Of a stretch of DNA of 64,000 nucleotides, positions 55,924 through 64,000 are shown piece after piece. Position 1 is the first letter of the stretch; each line of letters starts with the position of its first letter. The position numbers and the translations under genes were made by a program. The stretch is from Arthrobacter sp. Leaf337. Its GTDB lineage: Bacteria > Actinomycetota > Actinomycetes > Actinomycetales > Micrococcaceae. The notes below the pieces were generated by a model. That model saw only the letters and a list, made by a program, of their open reading frames with translations. It ran no database searches and was not told the DNA's origin. The stretch spans positions 187,250 to 251,249 of the forward strand of contig NZ_LMPC01000026.1 in NCBI RefSeq assembly GCF_001423745.1, read 5' to 3'.

Positions 55924-57276
55924 ATGAATACTTACACCACTGTGCCCAACGGCGAACAGGTGGTCCAGGAACTGCCGTGGCGGTGGAAGGTCCAGGGCCG
56001 GATCTTCCTGATCGGCGGCCTGGGTTTTATGTTCGATGCCTGGGATGTGACGCTCAACGGGATCCTCATTCCGCTGCTGTCCACCCACTGGGCGCTGTCC
56101 CCCGGCGACGCCGCGTGGATCGGAACGGCGAACCTGGTCGGCATGGCGCTGGGCGCGTTCGCCTGGGGCACCATCGCGGACACTATCGGACGCAAGAAGG
56201 CCTTCACCGCCACCTTGCTGATTTTCTCCCTCTTCACGGTGCTGGGTGCCTTCTCCCCCGATTTCATCTGGTTCTGCGTGTTCCGTTTCATGGCCGGTTT
56301 CGGCTTGGGCGGGTGCATTCCCGTGGACTACGCCCTGGTCGGTGAATTCACGCCGCGGAAGCAGCGCGGCAGAGTGCTCACGGCGATGGACGGCTGGTGG
56401 CCGGTGGGCGCCGCGCTGTGCGGCTTCGTCTCGGCCTGGCTCGTGGCCGCGTTCGCGGACTGGAGGCTGACCATGCTGGTGATGGTGCTGCCGGCCCTGC
56501 TGGTGTTCTGGGTGCGGCGCAGCGTGCCCGAGTCTCCGCTGTTCCTCATCCGCAAGGGCCGCCGCGACGAGGCCGCCAAGGTCATCGACGACCTGGTCAA
56601 GGCCACCGGCGCCGAGCCCCGCGCCTACAGCCTGCCTGAAGCACAGGATGCCCCGCGGCTCTCCGCCGGGAGCGCCTGGCTCCAGCTGGTCCGCGTCTGG
56701 CGTTTCAACTGGAAGATCACCGCGGCCGCCTGGTCCCTGTTCTTCAGCATCCTGCTGGTCTACTACCTGTCCCTGACGTGGATGCCGCGGATCCTCATCG
56801 GCGCCGGTTTCCAGGACTACAAGGCGTTCCTCACGACGGCGTCCATGGCCGCCGTCGGGCTCCTGGGTGTGGTGGTGGCCGCAGTGCTGGTTGAGCGGGT
56901 GGGCCGCAAGTGGATCCTGGCAATTACCGGGCCGCTGTCGGCGCTGACGCTGGTGATCGTGGCATTCGTGGTGGACATCCCGTCGGCCGCTGTGTTCTGG
57001 CTGCTGGTGTTCGGCTTCATCGTGCAGGTGGCCATCCCAGTGCTGTACACGTACGTCTCCGAGCTGTACCCGACGGACCTGCGCGGCACGGGTTTCGGCT
57101 GGGCGTCCACGTTCTCCCGGCTGGGGGCAGGCTTCGGCCCGCTGATTTTCGCCTCTATCCTGTGGCCACAGCTGGGCCTGGCGACGTCGTTCGCGCTGGC
57201 CGGCGGCCTGGTCCTGCTGTCGGTGCTGTGGATGGCGTTCTTCTCCCCCGAGACCAAGCAGCGCACGCTGACGTAA
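55924..57276 (+). CDS. MFS transporter, sugar-porter-like subfamily
   Basis: 450-aa major facilitator with 12 membrane segments. Motif [19 protein letters not shown] after TM2 and the second-half repeat [12 protein letters not shown] are typical, as are [12 protein letters not shown] and [19 protein letters not shown] 55924 is chosen for the AGGAGG 5 nt upstream; the frame stays open to 55795 without transporter sequence. Relatives include niacin, aromatic acid and sugar carriers. It lies opposite in direction to purH and purN, in the segment that separates them. Confidence 0.88.
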   Translation: MNTYTTVPNGEQVVQELPWRWKVQGRIFLIGGLGFMFDAWDVTLNGILIPLLSTHWALSPGDAAWIGTANLVGMALGAFAWGTIADTIGRKKAFTATLLIFSLFTVLGAFSPDFIWFCVFRFMAGFGLGGCIPVDYALVGEFTPRKQRGRVLTAMDGWWPVGAALCGFVSAWLVAAFADWRLTMLVMVLPALLVFWVRRSVPESPLFLIRKGRRDEAAKVIDDLVKATGAEPRAYSLPEAQDAPRLSAGSAWLQLVRVWRFNWKITAAAWSLFFSILLVYYLSLTWMPRILIGAGFQDYKAFLTTASMAAVGLLGVVVAAVLVERVGRKWILAITGPLSALTLVIVAFVVDIPSAAVFWLLVFGFIVQVAIPVLYTYVSELYPTDLRGTGFGWASTFSRLGAGFGPLIFASILWPQLGLATSFALAGGLVLLSVLWMAFFSPETKQRTLT

Positions 57277-57307
57277 GCGGCTCATTCGCCAAGCAAGCCC
57301 CCGCTCC

Positions 57308-57373
57308 CCCAACTGACTGGCAGTTAACGTCGCGAAACGCGCTTTTCACGACGTTAACTGCCAGTCACTTGGG
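57308..57373. repeat. 66-bp palindromic repeat, copy B
   Basis: Arms CCCAACTGACTGGCAGTTAA... and the near-complement ending CACTTGGG; 24 of 25 arm positions pair. It lies between the convergent MFS and DUF559 genes and supplies the stop codon of the latter (CCC AAG TGA on the minus strand). Confidence 0.92.
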
Positions 57374-58300
57374 CACCCAGCCGCGGCTCACGAGTGCCGT
57401 GCGGACCTTTGCCACCGCCGGCCGGGCATCGTTGACCATATGCCGCTTGGATATCCGGACAAGTGTCCACCCGCCACGGCTGAAATCCTCTTCACGGGCG
57501 ATGTCCCGGATAACCTGCGCCGCCTCGGAATGCCCGTCGCCGTCATACTCCACCGCCACTTTGTGTTCCGGATAGGCGAGGTCCGGTTGACGCACGACGC
57601 CGGGACGCAGCTCCGCGGGAACGTTCAGTTCGGGCTCCGGCAGGCCCGCGTTCTCCAAAGCCAGCCGCAGGCGGGTTTCCGGCGCCGAATCCGCTCCCAC
57701 GCGCGCCTGTTCCAAAGCGAGCCGGGCTTTGCGGATGCCGGGAGTTCCCTTGTGCCGGTCCAGCATGTCCGCGAGTTCCTCCAGCGTGGCGTGCGGCTCC
57801 GTTCGGGCGTCGAATTCGGGCCGGGGAATCCTCAGCAGGTGATCTGCCACAACGGTCAGTTCATTGATGCTCATCTTCCGTGAGCAATCCAGCCAGGTCC
57901 GTGCAGGGGTGGTAATCAACAAGCCTCCGAGGTTGACGACCTCGTCGGAAAAGAACTGCCCGACATGCCCCACCACGCCTCGGCGACGCGGAATAGCCAT
58001 CGTGTCAGGACGCGAGATATGTATCCGCTCATCGTCCCGATTTGGGAGGTACCCCGGAAGCCCCCACAATACAAAAGCCGTGGTGTGCGAGGCCGCCGAG
58101 AACGGGGTCACCACCATGTACGGCCTGACGAGCTTGAGCCGGTCGAGAGGCTCCCCGGTACTTGGGATGCGGACGCCGCGGCTTGGGACGCGCAGTTCAC
58201 GGAACCTAAGACGCCCGGGAGTCACGCCGGCGTCGACAGCTTCGTAGACAGTGAAGGGTGCATCACCCAGCGGGGCGGGCAGTGGGTTCGGATCTCGCAT
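57365..58300 (-). CDS. DUF559 / AbiEi-like endonuclease-domain protein
   Basis: 311 aa. The C-terminal 100 residues form a Vsr-like restriction-fold domain (DUF559): PDLAYPEHKVAVEYDGDGH, REEDFSRGGWTLVRISKRHM, with the candidate catalytic Asp/Glu in VRQPDLAY and VAVEYDGD. The N-terminal part resembles the actinobacterial AbiEi-like region seen in such proteins. These genes are very common, scattered and of unknown job in actinobacteria. Both ends are bracketed by 66-bp palindromes, and copy B encodes the last residues and stop. Confidence 0.8.
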   Translation of the reverse strand: MRDPNPLPAPLGDAPFTVYEAVDAGVTPGRLRFRELRVPSRGVRIPSTGEPLDRLKLVRPYMVVTPFSAASHTTAFVLWGLPGYLPNRDDERIHISRPDTMAIPRRRGVVGHVGQFFSDEVVNLGGLLITTPARTWLDCSRKMSINELTVVADHLLRIPRPEFDARTEPHATLEELADMLDRHKGTPGIRKARLALEQARVGADSAPETRLRLALENAGLPEPELNVPAELRPGVVRQPDLAYPEHKVAVEYDGDGHSEAAQVIRDIAREEDFSRGGWTLVRISKRHMVNDARPAVAKVRTALVSRGWVPK

Positions 58301-58362
58301 TCCTCATGATTTCAAACGCCGGGCCCGCACTCAGGAGTTATCCACAGAACTGCGCACGATCA

Positions 58363-58428
58363 CCCAACTGACTCGCAGATAACGTCGTGAAAACCGCGTT
58401 TCACGACGTTAAGTGCCAGTCAGTTGGG
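58363..58428. repeat. 66-bp palindromic repeat, copy C
   Basis: Same element as at 26975 and 57308; 22 of 25 arm positions pair, around a centre TGAAAACCGCGTTTCA that itself extends the hairpin. It lies just downstream of purN and upstream of the DUF559 gene. Confidence 0.92.
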
Positions 58429-58445
58429 TGCGCACACGACAAGAA

Positions 58446-59009
58446 TTAGGCCGCGGCGAGCTGCGCCAGGGTCGAGACCAGGAGCCTGCGCTCCACCACC
58501 TTGATGCGTTCGTGCAGGGTGTCCTCGGTGTCGTCGTCGCGGATGGCCACGGCTTCCTGGGCGATGATGGGGCCTGTGTCCACGCCGGCGTCGGCCCAGT
58601 GAACCGTGCAGCCCGTGACTTTGACGCCGTAGGCCATGGCGTCCCGGACACCGTGGGCTCCGGGGAAAGCAGGCAGCAGGGCCGGGTGCGTGTTGAGGTA
58701 TTTCCCGCCGAACGCGTCGATGAACTCGGGGCTGACGATCCGCATGAACCCAGACGACACCACGACGTCGGGCGCATATGCGGCCACTGCTTCGGTCAGC
58801 GCCGAGTTCCAGTCCGCACGGTCGGCGTAGGACTTGAAGTCCACTACGAAGGTCGGGATTCCGGCGGCCGCCGAACGCTCCACGCCGTAGGTCCCGGGCC
58901 GGTCAGCGCCGACGGCGGCTATCTCCACGTCCAGCTCGCCCGCCTTGACGGCGTCAATGACGGCCTGGAGGTTGGAGCCGGTACCGGACACGAGGACAAC
59001 GATGCGCAT
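58446..59009 (-). CDS. purN: Phosphoribosylglycinamide formyltransferase
   Basis: 187-aa GAR transformylase using 10-formyl-THF in purine synthesis. N-terminal VLVSGTGSNLQAVIDAV, catalytic Asn/His region in KYLNTHPALLPAFPGAHGV and the Asp motif HWADAGVDTGPIIAQE. ATG 59009 has TAAGCT (59016-59021) 6 nt upstream, a leaderless pattern, in a gap of only 39 bp shared with the divergent membrane protein gene. Confidence 0.95.
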   Translation of the reverse strand: MRIVVLVSGTGSNLQAVIDAVKAGELDVEIAAVGADRPGTYGVERSAAAGIPTFVVDFKSYADRADWNSALTEAVAAYAPDVVVSSGFMRIVSPEFIDAFGGKYLNTHPALLPAFPGAHGVRDAMAYGVKVTGCTVHWADAGVDTGPIIAQEAVAIRDDDTEDTLHERIKVVERRLLVSTLAQLAAA

Positions 59010-59048
59010 GGCTCTAGCTTATGGGGCCGCTCGCGTAGGCTGGAAAAC
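59010..59048. promoter_or_regulatory. Face-to-face leaderless promoters of purN and the 143-aa membrane protein
   Basis: The 39-bp gap between two start codons holds two -10-like boxes, TAAGCT for purN (59016-59021, minus) and TAGGCT for the membrane protein gene (59036-59041, plus). Each -35 would have to lie in or near the other gene, so the two promoters must compete. Confidence 0.6.
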
Positions 59049-59480
59049 ATGAACCCCCCGAAGGACCCCGCAGGTCCCCAGCAGGCCCGGCAACCCCTCA
59101 CCGAGGCCGCGAAGACGTCGCTGCTGAAGACGCACAACCTGTTCCGTGCATTTATCGTGGCCGTCCTGGGCGCCTTCTTCGTCTATCAGCTGGACGTCAC
59201 CTACGTGTGGCTGACCGCCATCCTGACGGCCGCGAGCATCGTGCTCGGCGTTATGGTGCTGGTCCGGGCCATCAAGCTCAAGGAATCCAAGCTGGTCCTT
59301 TTCGGGACCATCTCGGGGCTGGTGGTGTCGGCGGTGATGGTGCTGCTGATCCTGGTCTCCGCGGTGTTCTTCAACCAGGTCCGCGACTTCCAGCAGTGCT
59401 CCCGCAGCGCACTGACCCAGCAGGCACTTACCCAGTGCCAGACGCAGCTGCAGAAGTCCCTTCCCGCCCAGCTCCGCTGA
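59049..59480 (+). CDS. Conserved-looking small membrane protein
   Basis: 143 aa with three membrane segments (FIVAVLGAFFVYQLDVTYVW, LTAILTAASIVLGVMVLV, VLFGTISGLVVSAVMVLLIL) and a C-terminal outer or inner tail with a Cys pair (FQQCSRSALTQQALTQC). I know no named family. ATG 59049 has TAGGCT 7 nt upstream. The frame stays open far upstream over purN, but that portion is an antisense shadow. Confidence 0.78.
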   Translation: MNPPKDPAGPQQARQPLTEAAKTSLLKTHNLFRAFIVAVLGAFFVYQLDVTYVWLTAILTAASIVLGVMVLVRAIKLKESKLVLFGTISGLVVSAVMVLLILVSAVFFNQVRDFQQCSRSALTQQALTQCQTQLQKSLPAQLR

Positions 59481-59514
59481 TCCTAAGGAAAGTAACGCCC
59501 GACGGCGGCACCTC

Positions 59515-60831
59515 CTACGGCTTGGACACTTCCAGGTCCGCTTCACGCAGTTTCTGCTGGCGTTCCAGCCACGGTCCCGCCGCGTAGCCGATCACGACGC
59601 CGATGGCCACCTCGGTGGCCACCCACAGCGCGGTGCCCAGCGGGTCCGGGCCGATGTCCGTGAGGCGGCCGATCCCGGCCGACCCGCGGGCCATCCAGGC
59701 CAGCCCTCCCGCCATCAGGCCCGCCGCGACGCCGATGATTGCTCCAAGAACGACGGTTGACGCCGATGCCGTGAACCAGCGGGAACGGACCTTGATGGAC
59801 AGCCATTCGTCGAAGTGGTTTTCGCCTTCGCGCAGGAACCACCAGCCTGCCAGTGCACCGGCCAGGACCGGCACCACCAGGGCCACGAAGCCGTAATCCA
59901 GTGATCCGGAGGGCAGCGCGGCGAACACCGGAATGGACGGCAGCGGGCCAACCGCGGTTCCCAGCGGGCCGGCCTGCGAGCCGACGCCCAGGGCGAAGCC
60001 GGACCCGGAGGTCCAGGCGAGCGCAAAGACGGCCAGGTTGGGGAGGAAGCCGAGCTGCGCGATGGTGAGCGCGGCACCGCCCATTGCGCCGGCGTCGAGC
60101 CCTTCATACACGGCGATCACCAGGTCCCAGTGGATAAAGAGGTCCACCGCAAGCAGCGCGGCGGACATGGTGAACGCGGCCATCAGGGCCACGAAGCCGG
60201 CTTTGACCGCGGAGCCGAGGTAGGAACCGGCCCAGCGGGAATGCTGGCTGGTGCGGGCGATCCAGTCGACAGCGTCGACGCCGATGAGCCGGCTCCAGGA
60301 CCCCGCTTCGCGCCGGGCACCCACCACCATGCCCAGGCCGAACGGGACCAGCGGCATCAGCCCGGCGAACCAGAGGAAAATGGCGACGTCGTCGGTGCGG
60401 CACACGAAGCCAGTCGCCATCCCGAAGCCGGCATACACCAGCCAGGAACCCAGCAGGGCCTGCCACAGCTGGTCCGTGTACGAGGCCCGGGCCAGGCGCC
60501 GGCCCGCCCGCCACGCCAGCAGGAACGGGATGAGCGTGAGGCCCAGCGGGATCAGCGACAGCGTGCCCGATTCCGGCTGCGCCGCGGCTTCCCCCGCCAC
60601 GGTCGTCAGATGCAGCGGCACGCCGTGGATCAGCAGCCAGGCCTGGCCGCCAAGCCGGGCCAGGGCGTCGAAGTTGTTGTTCTGGAATCCGGCCGTTGCC
60701 CACACGGCGACGATGGGCGCCAGCACCACCAGCGCGGAAATGACCGCCGCCTGCGCCGACTCGAGCGCCCCCTGCAGCCACAAGGGCATGGGAATGCCAC
60801 GGTCTCCGGTCTGATCAGCGCGCAGTTTCAT
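59515..60831 (-). CDS. DUF6350 family polytopic membrane protein
   Basis: 438 aa from ATG 60831, with roughly ten membrane segments (for example PLWLQGALESAQAAVISALV at the start and GTALWVATEVAIGVVIGYAA near the end). Family recognised from its length, the N-terminal stretch and its usual place next to purN in actinobacteria. Function unknown, although the family is sometimes linked to cell division. The frame is open to 61161 but that part lacks hydrophobic pattern and overlaps another gene. Confidence 0.8.
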   Translation of the reverse strand: MKLRADQTGDRGIPMPLWLQGALESAQAAVISALVVLAPIVAVWATAGFQNNNFDALARLGGQAWLLIHGVPLHLTTVAGEAAAQPESGTLSLIPLGLTLIPFLLAWRAGRRLARASYTDQLWQALLGSWLVYAGFGMATGFVCRTDDVAIFLWFAGLMPLVPFGLGMVVGARREAGSWSRLIGVDAVDWIARTSQHSRWAGSYLGSAVKAGFVALMAAFTMSAALLAVDLFIHWDLVIAVYEGLDAGAMGGAALTIAQLGFLPNLAVFALAWTSGSGFALGVGSQAGPLGTAVGPLPSIPVFAALPSGSLDYGFVALVVPVLAGALAGWWFLREGENHFDEWLSIKVRSRWFTASASTVVLGAIIGVAAGLMAGGLAWMARGSAGIGRLTDIGPDPLGTALWVATEVAIGVVIGYAAGPWLERQQKLREADLEVSKP

Positions 60832-60893
60832 CGTGTTCCATGGTGTCACGGGAGGCGCCCCGGGCCCGTGTGCGACAGGCTCAAAGCCCGGAG

Positions 60894-61499
60894 TTACCAG
60901 AGCTCGTAGTTGTCCGTGCTGATCATGAAGCCGTGGCCCGTCCGAAGATGCGCGCAGGTCATGGCGCCCGGCGCCCGTTCGCACACGATGTTGCCCAGCC
61001 GCACGGTCTGGCCGTCCTGGATCCACGGCCCCGGGAACGCCGGTCCGGCCACTTCCTCCGCCTCCATGGGCGACGTTCCGTTGCCGCACAGCCCGTACTG
61101 GGCGCCGCCGTCGAGCGTTACCACCGCATATCCGCCAAAGTACTCGCTGACCCCCGTGCACTGGCCCTTGATGTCACCGGGCCGGGGCGGGACTTCCGTG
61201 AGCAGGTGGCAGGCAGCAGCGTCGGCGCTGATGGAACACTGCATGTCCTTGCCGGCCGACTGCACCACCACGGGCAGCGGCGCCGCCCACGGCTGCGCGT
61301 TCACCTTGGGCAGGAGCTGCTCGGCCCTGTTGAGGGGGCCGGGGTTGAGGGGGCCGGGGTTGAGGTGCCCCGGTTCGCCCATCCTCAGTATCCCGATAGC
61401 AGGCGCTGTCCCGGCCGGCACGGCCACGCTGCAGCCGGCGGCGGAGATAAGCACGACGACGGCCAGCAGGGTTCGGAGGATCGGTGTTACAAGGCTCAT
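60894..61499 (-). CDS. Putative lipoprotein of unknown function
   Basis: 201 aa with a lipobox VLISAAGCSV (Cys23). The mature part has six further cysteines (in MQCSIS, AACHLL, GQCTGV, GLCGNG, NIVCERA, MTCAHLR), enough for three disulfides, and a short repeat NPGPL encoded by a 15-bp DNA repeat. The C-terminal domain (GHGFMISTDNYELW) resembles small secreted domains of actinobacteria that I cannot name. ATG 61499 is preceded by CAGGACC. Confidence 0.75.
   Translation of the reverse strand: MSLVTPILRTLLAVVVLISAAGCSVAVPAGTAPAIGILRMGEPGHLNPGPLNPGPLNRAEQLLPKVNAQPWAAPLPVVVQSAGKDMQCSISADAAACHLLTEVPPRPGDIKGQCTGVSEYFGGYAVVTLDGGAQYGLCGNGTSPMEAEEVAGPAFPGPWIQDGQTVRLGNIVCERAPGAMTCAHLRTGHGFMISTDNYELW
61330..61365. 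repeat. 15-bp tandem repeat inside the lipoprotein gene
   Basis: TTGAGGGGGCCGGGG twice in a row (61330-61344, 61345-61359) and a third partial copy. In frame (15 bp), so copy changes would add or remove NPGPL without breaking the gene. Confidence 0.85.
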
Positions 61500-61624
61500 G
61501 GTCCTGCCAGTTCAGCAGAACGGGACCGTCCTGTCGCTGGGCAGAACTCCCCATCCCCCAGCGCTTTTTTCGTTACTGAGCCGTAAAATTGGATTGTCCG
61601 CAATCAGTGGTTGGAGGCAGAAAA

Positions 61625-62086
61625 ATGACTACCGCATCGCCACATGCACATGGCGTTCACTTCGGGCGTACCGACGTCCAGAACGTTGGCATGGGTGTAG
61701 GTATTGTCCTGATGTTGGCGGGTGTCCTGGCGTTTATCCCGGGCATTACCCAGCAGTACAGCGAACTAAGGTTCTTGGGGCCTGATTCGCACGCCATGTT
61801 CCTCAACCTGTTCCAGGTATCCATGCTGCTGAACATTGTGCAGCTGGTCATCGGTGCAACAGGCTGGGCAATGTCCCGCAATGGAATGGGCGCCCGGAAC
61901 TTCCTTATGGGCTTTGGCGCGCTGTACATCGTCCTCAGCATCTTCGGGCTCAGTGTCGGAGTGGGATCGGCGGCCAATTTCCTGTCGCTGAACACGCTGG
62001 ATAGCTGGACCCTCATGGTGCTGGGTGTGGTGATGATTGGCGCCGGCTGGATCCTCTCAAGGCATCTGGCCGAGGACCGCAGGTAG
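61625..62086 (+). CDS. DUF4383 domain-containing membrane protein
   Basis: 153 aa with four membrane segments (GMGVGIVLMLAGVLAFIPGI, LFQVSMLLNIVQLVIGATGW, NFLMGFGALYIVLSIFGL, WTLMVLGVVMIGAGWILSRH). The build and the LFQVSMLLNIVQLVIG segment match DUF4383, a family of unknown function. ATG 61625 follows GGAGG at 7 nt; the frame stays open upstream to 61589. A terminator-like hairpin follows 79 bp downstream. Confidence 0.85.
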   Translation: MTTASPHAHGVHFGRTDVQNVGMGVGIVLMLAGVLAFIPGITQQYSELRFLGPDSHAMFLNLFQVSMLLNIVQLVIGATGWAMSRNGMGARNFLMGFGALYIVLSIFGLSVGVGSAANFLSLNTLDSWTLMVLGVVMIGAGWILSRHLAEDRR

Positions 62087-62164
62087 CCCGGATCGCGTAG
62101 CCGGGACATAAGGAGCCGCTAATGAGGAACGCTTCATAGCAATCTGAATGTTTTAACCACCGGT

Positions 62165-62210
62165 TGGTGCAGTTGCCCTGCGTAGGCGCAGGCGGCTGCA
62201 CCAGCTTTTT
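62165..62210 (+). terminator. Terminator after DUF4383 gene
   Basis: TGGTGCAGTTGCCCTGCG pairs imperfectly with CGCAGGCGGCTGCACCA and is followed by a TTTTT run. Confidence 0.75.
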
Positions 62211-62275
62211 GCTTTAAAGGGCACGGCGGCCGGGGCGGGATCGCGGGCAGTGGAGGCCCAGAATCTGCACTCCTG

Positions 62276-62351
62276 TAAAGATTTTCACTTTAATCAAGAA
62301 GAATCATTGACTCGCTAAAAATCTTCACTATAGTTGTGTGAGTTAGCTCAC
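62276..62351 (+). promoter_or_regulatory. Direct repeats and palindrome upstream of the XRE-cupin gene
   Basis: TAAAGATTTTCACTTTA (62276-62292) and TAAAAATCTTCACTATA (62316-62332) match at 14 of 17 positions and are exactly 40 bp apart. The palindrome GTGAG-TTAG-CTCAC (62338-62351) follows. This AT-rich block is unlike its surroundings and probably the operator region for the gene at 62369. Confidence 0.6.
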
Positions 62352-62368
62352 CAACGAAGGATGCGGCA

Positions 62369-62968
62369 ATGACCACCGAGACACCCGCCCCACCGGCCAC
62401 CAGCGAACTTCTGGCGACCGTCGGAAACAAGGTGCGCACCATGCGGAAGGCCAAGGGCATGACCCTGGCCCAGCTCTCGGACATCACCGGCCTCAGCCAG
62501 GCAATCGTCAGCCAGATCGAACGCGGCTTGGCCAACCCTTCCTTCACCACGCTGGCACAGCTGGCCCACGGATTGGACGTCCCCGTAGGGAGGTTCTTCA
62601 TTGGCCAGGATGAATCCAAGTCCCCCGTCGTTCGAAAGTCGGACCGACGCAACCTGAAAAACGTGACCCGCGAGTCGGTGGGCGAAGCAATTCACGAACT
62701 GCTGACCCCCAACCGCGACGGAAACATCGAAGCGCAGTGGATCAGCACGCCCCCGGGGCATGACACCAGCGGCACACCCTTCACCCACAGCGGTGAGGAG
62801 TTCTGCTACATCATCTCGGGCCGCAAGGACGTCTTCCTGGACGGCGTCTGCTACAGCCTTGAGGAGGGCGACTCCATCACGTACTCCTCAGAGATCCCGC
62901 ACTGGTACAAGAACAGCTACGAAGAGGTATGCGTAGCCATCTGGGTCAACGCACCACACGCGTGGTAG
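62369..62968 (+). CDS. XRE-family transcriptional regulator with C-terminal cupin domain
   Basis: 199 aa: N-terminal HTH (residues about 15-70: VGNKVRTMRKAKGMTLAQLS, GLSQAIVSQIERGLANPS) and C-terminal cupin_2 domain (HSGEEFCYIISGRKDVFLDG, YSSEIPHWYKNSYEE). Such proteins usually sense a small metabolite through the cupin and control a nearby transporter or catabolic gene. The MHS-type transporter gene 163 bp downstream is the likely target, and the AT-rich repeats just upstream a likely autoregulatory site. AAGGA precedes ATG 62369. Confidence 0.88.
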   Translation: MTTETPAPPATSELLATVGNKVRTMRKAKGMTLAQLSDITGLSQAIVSQIERGLANPSFTTLAQLAHGLDVPVGRFFIGQDESKSPVVRKSDRRNLKNVTRESVGEAIHELLTPNRDGNIEAQWISTPPGHDTSGTPFTHSGEEFCYIISGRKDVFLDGVCYSLEEGDSITYSSEIPHWYKNSYEEVCVAIWVNAPHAW

Positions 62969-63131
62969 CACTGCCGTCCCCAACCGGCACCTGCGTTTTA
63001 CCCTAACTGTCCGGACACGAACCGTGGCCGCAGACACTCCTTGCATCGTTCGCACGAAGCGCCTTTTCCAACAGGCGTTCCTGCGTCATACCCTCCCACG
63101 CCCATTGCGGCGTAAGCGTAAGGACACTTCC

Positions 63132-64000
63132 ATGCTCGAAACACAAACGGCAGACCCCCAAGAGACGGACAACGCCGTCACGTCCCCCTCCCCCTCGTCC
63201 CGCACCAAGCACGAAAAATTCACCCCCGAGGTCCGCAAGGGCCTGCTGGGCCTCGGCCTCGGCAACGCCCTCGAGTGGTACGACTGGATGGTCTTCGGCC
63301 TCCTCTCTGCCTTCATCGGGCCCAATTTCTTCCCCAATACCGATCCGCTCTCCGCCACCTTGAACGCGCTGGCCGTGTTCGCCGTCGGGTTCGCCTTCCG
63401 TCCGCTGGGCGGGATCCTGCTCGGCACCCTGGCCGACCGCGTGGGCCGCCGCCGGGTCATGCTGCTGTCCATCATGCTCATGGCAGGCACCACGCTGATC
63501 ATCGCCGTCACCCCGAGCTACCAGCAGATCGGCGCGTGGGCCGGCATCATCCTGCTGGTCTGCCGCGTGCTGCAGGGCATTTCCACGGGCATCGAAGCCC
63601 CGCTTTCCACGTCCCATGCCCTGGAACTGGCGCCCGAAGGCCGCGAAGGTTATGTCGCCGGCCTGATGAGCTTCTACGTGAATATCGGCATTCTGCTGGC
63701 CTCACTGATCAGCTTCCTGTGCAGCCTGGTCCTGGGCGGTGCCGTCATGGCCGAGTGGGGCTGGCGCGTGCCGTTCATCGTCGGCGCCCTCTTCGGTTTC
63801 GTGGTCCTCTACCTCCGCCGTTCGCTCCCGGAAACCCTCAAGGCCGAGGAAATGGCCAGCAACACTCCCCGCGCCGTCTGGTCCGGAGTCCGCAAGCACT
63901 GGCTCTCCGTGCTGGCCATCATCTTTGTGGTCGGCGCAGCACAGGCCTACAACTACGCCTGGAACGTTGGCCTTCCCAGCGCCGCCCGCAGCGGGTTCAA
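63132..64000 (+). CDS. MHS-family MFS transporter (partial, cut by right edge)
   Basis: Start of a metabolite:H+ symporter. The first 35 residues are a polar N-terminus (Ser/Pro/Thr-rich), then GLGNALEWYDWMVFGLLSAF, the family hallmark of MHS carriers, and GTLADRVGRRRVMLLSIM after TM2. The reading frame is open to the window end (289 residues). AAGGA lies 7 nt before ATG 63132. MHS proteins import organic acids, betaine or aromatic acids. Downstream of the XRE-cupin regulator. Confidence 0.88.
   Translation, partial: MLETQTADPQETDNAVTSPSPSSRTKHEKFTPEVRKGLLGLGLGNALEWYDWMVFGLLSAFIGPNFFPNTDPLSATLNALAVFAVGFAFRPLGGILLGTLADRVGRRRVMLLSIMLMAGTTLIIAVTPSYQQIGAWAGIILLVCRVLQGISTGIEAPLSTSHALELAPEGREGYVAGLMSFYVNIGILLASLISFLCSLVLGGAVMAEWGWRVPFIVGALFGFVVLYLRRSLPETLKAEEMASNTPRAVWSGVRKHWLSVLAIIFVVGAAQAYNYAWNVGLPSAARSGF

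Noticed and set aside
55828-57312. Open frame of 494 codons opposite the MFS transporter gene
   Set aside because: Gln/Arg/His-rich shadow. The plus strand shows 12 membrane segments and a perfect ribosome site.
58413-59048. Upstream extension of the 143-aa membrane protein frame over purN
   Set aside because: Antisense to purN with no hydrophobic or family pattern; the ATG at 59049 has its own -10 box.

Overview
The window is high-GC actinobacterial chromosome with dense, short-spaced genes. Gene content and style (sdhCDAB, monomeric isocitrate dehydrogenase, a LAXTG sortase substrate, many GTG starts, many apparently leaderless genes, short palindromic intergenic repeats) suggest Micrococcaceae, most likely Arthrobacter or Pseudarthrobacter. 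This is inference from gene style; no 16S gene is present. I see no rRNA, tRNA, CRISPR array, transposase or phage gene. Most of it is core metabolism, with three accessory-looking patches.

Layout. 1-3.9 kb: BMP-type nucleoside ABC importer (minus), cut by the left edge. 4.1-8.8 kb: quinone-type oxidoreductase, ohr/ohrR peroxide defence with a clear OhrR operator, an M20 amidohydrolase and mannose-1-phosphate guanylyltransferase. 9.0-12.7 kb: sdhCDAB with a strong terminator. 12.7-17.8 kb: hydrolase, YihY/BrkB protein, 2'-5' RNA ligase-like protein, trpS, xth. 17.8-20.5 kb: DrrAB-like ABC-2 exporter. 20.6-22.7 kb: SHOCT protein and a NarL-type two-component pair that an internal deletion has fused out of frame. 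22.8-26.3 kb: folate one-carbon genes folD-glyA (minus) and purU (plus). 26.3-28.3 kb: methyltransferase, DUF2231-like protein, gamma-carbonic anhydrase.

28.3-35.3 kb is best read as a lysine catabolic cluster of the aminovalerate (Dav) route: lysine 2-monooxygenase (davB), amino acid permease, alanine-racemase-fold enzyme, PucR-type regulator and a nitrilase-fold amidase (davA). 35.5-40.9 kb is a ROK regulator with a ChvE/GguAB-type sugar importer; both promoters share a 26-bp element. 41.1-43.3 kb is a MacB-like ABC pair, followed by a Gfo/Idh/MocA oxidoreductase. 44.6-47.4 kb holds two exported proteins of unknown function, the second a repeat-rich LAXTG wall protein whose frame is broken inside its repeats. 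47.6-50.2 kb: Ser/Thr kinase, Ala-rich lipoprotein, SRPBCC protein.

50.3-64 kb: monomeric icd, a secreted serine protease with a small downstream protein sharing its YWT motif, purH, an MFS transporter, a DUF559 endonuclease-like gene, purN, membrane proteins, DUF6350, a lipoprotein, DUF4383, an XRE-cupin regulator and an MHS-type transporter cut by the right edge. purN and purH, often neighbours, are separated here by the MFS and DUF559 genes, and two of three copies of a 66-bp palindrome bracket the DUF559 gene. About a dozen genes have a TANNNT box 6-8 nt before the start codon, consistent with leaderless transcripts.
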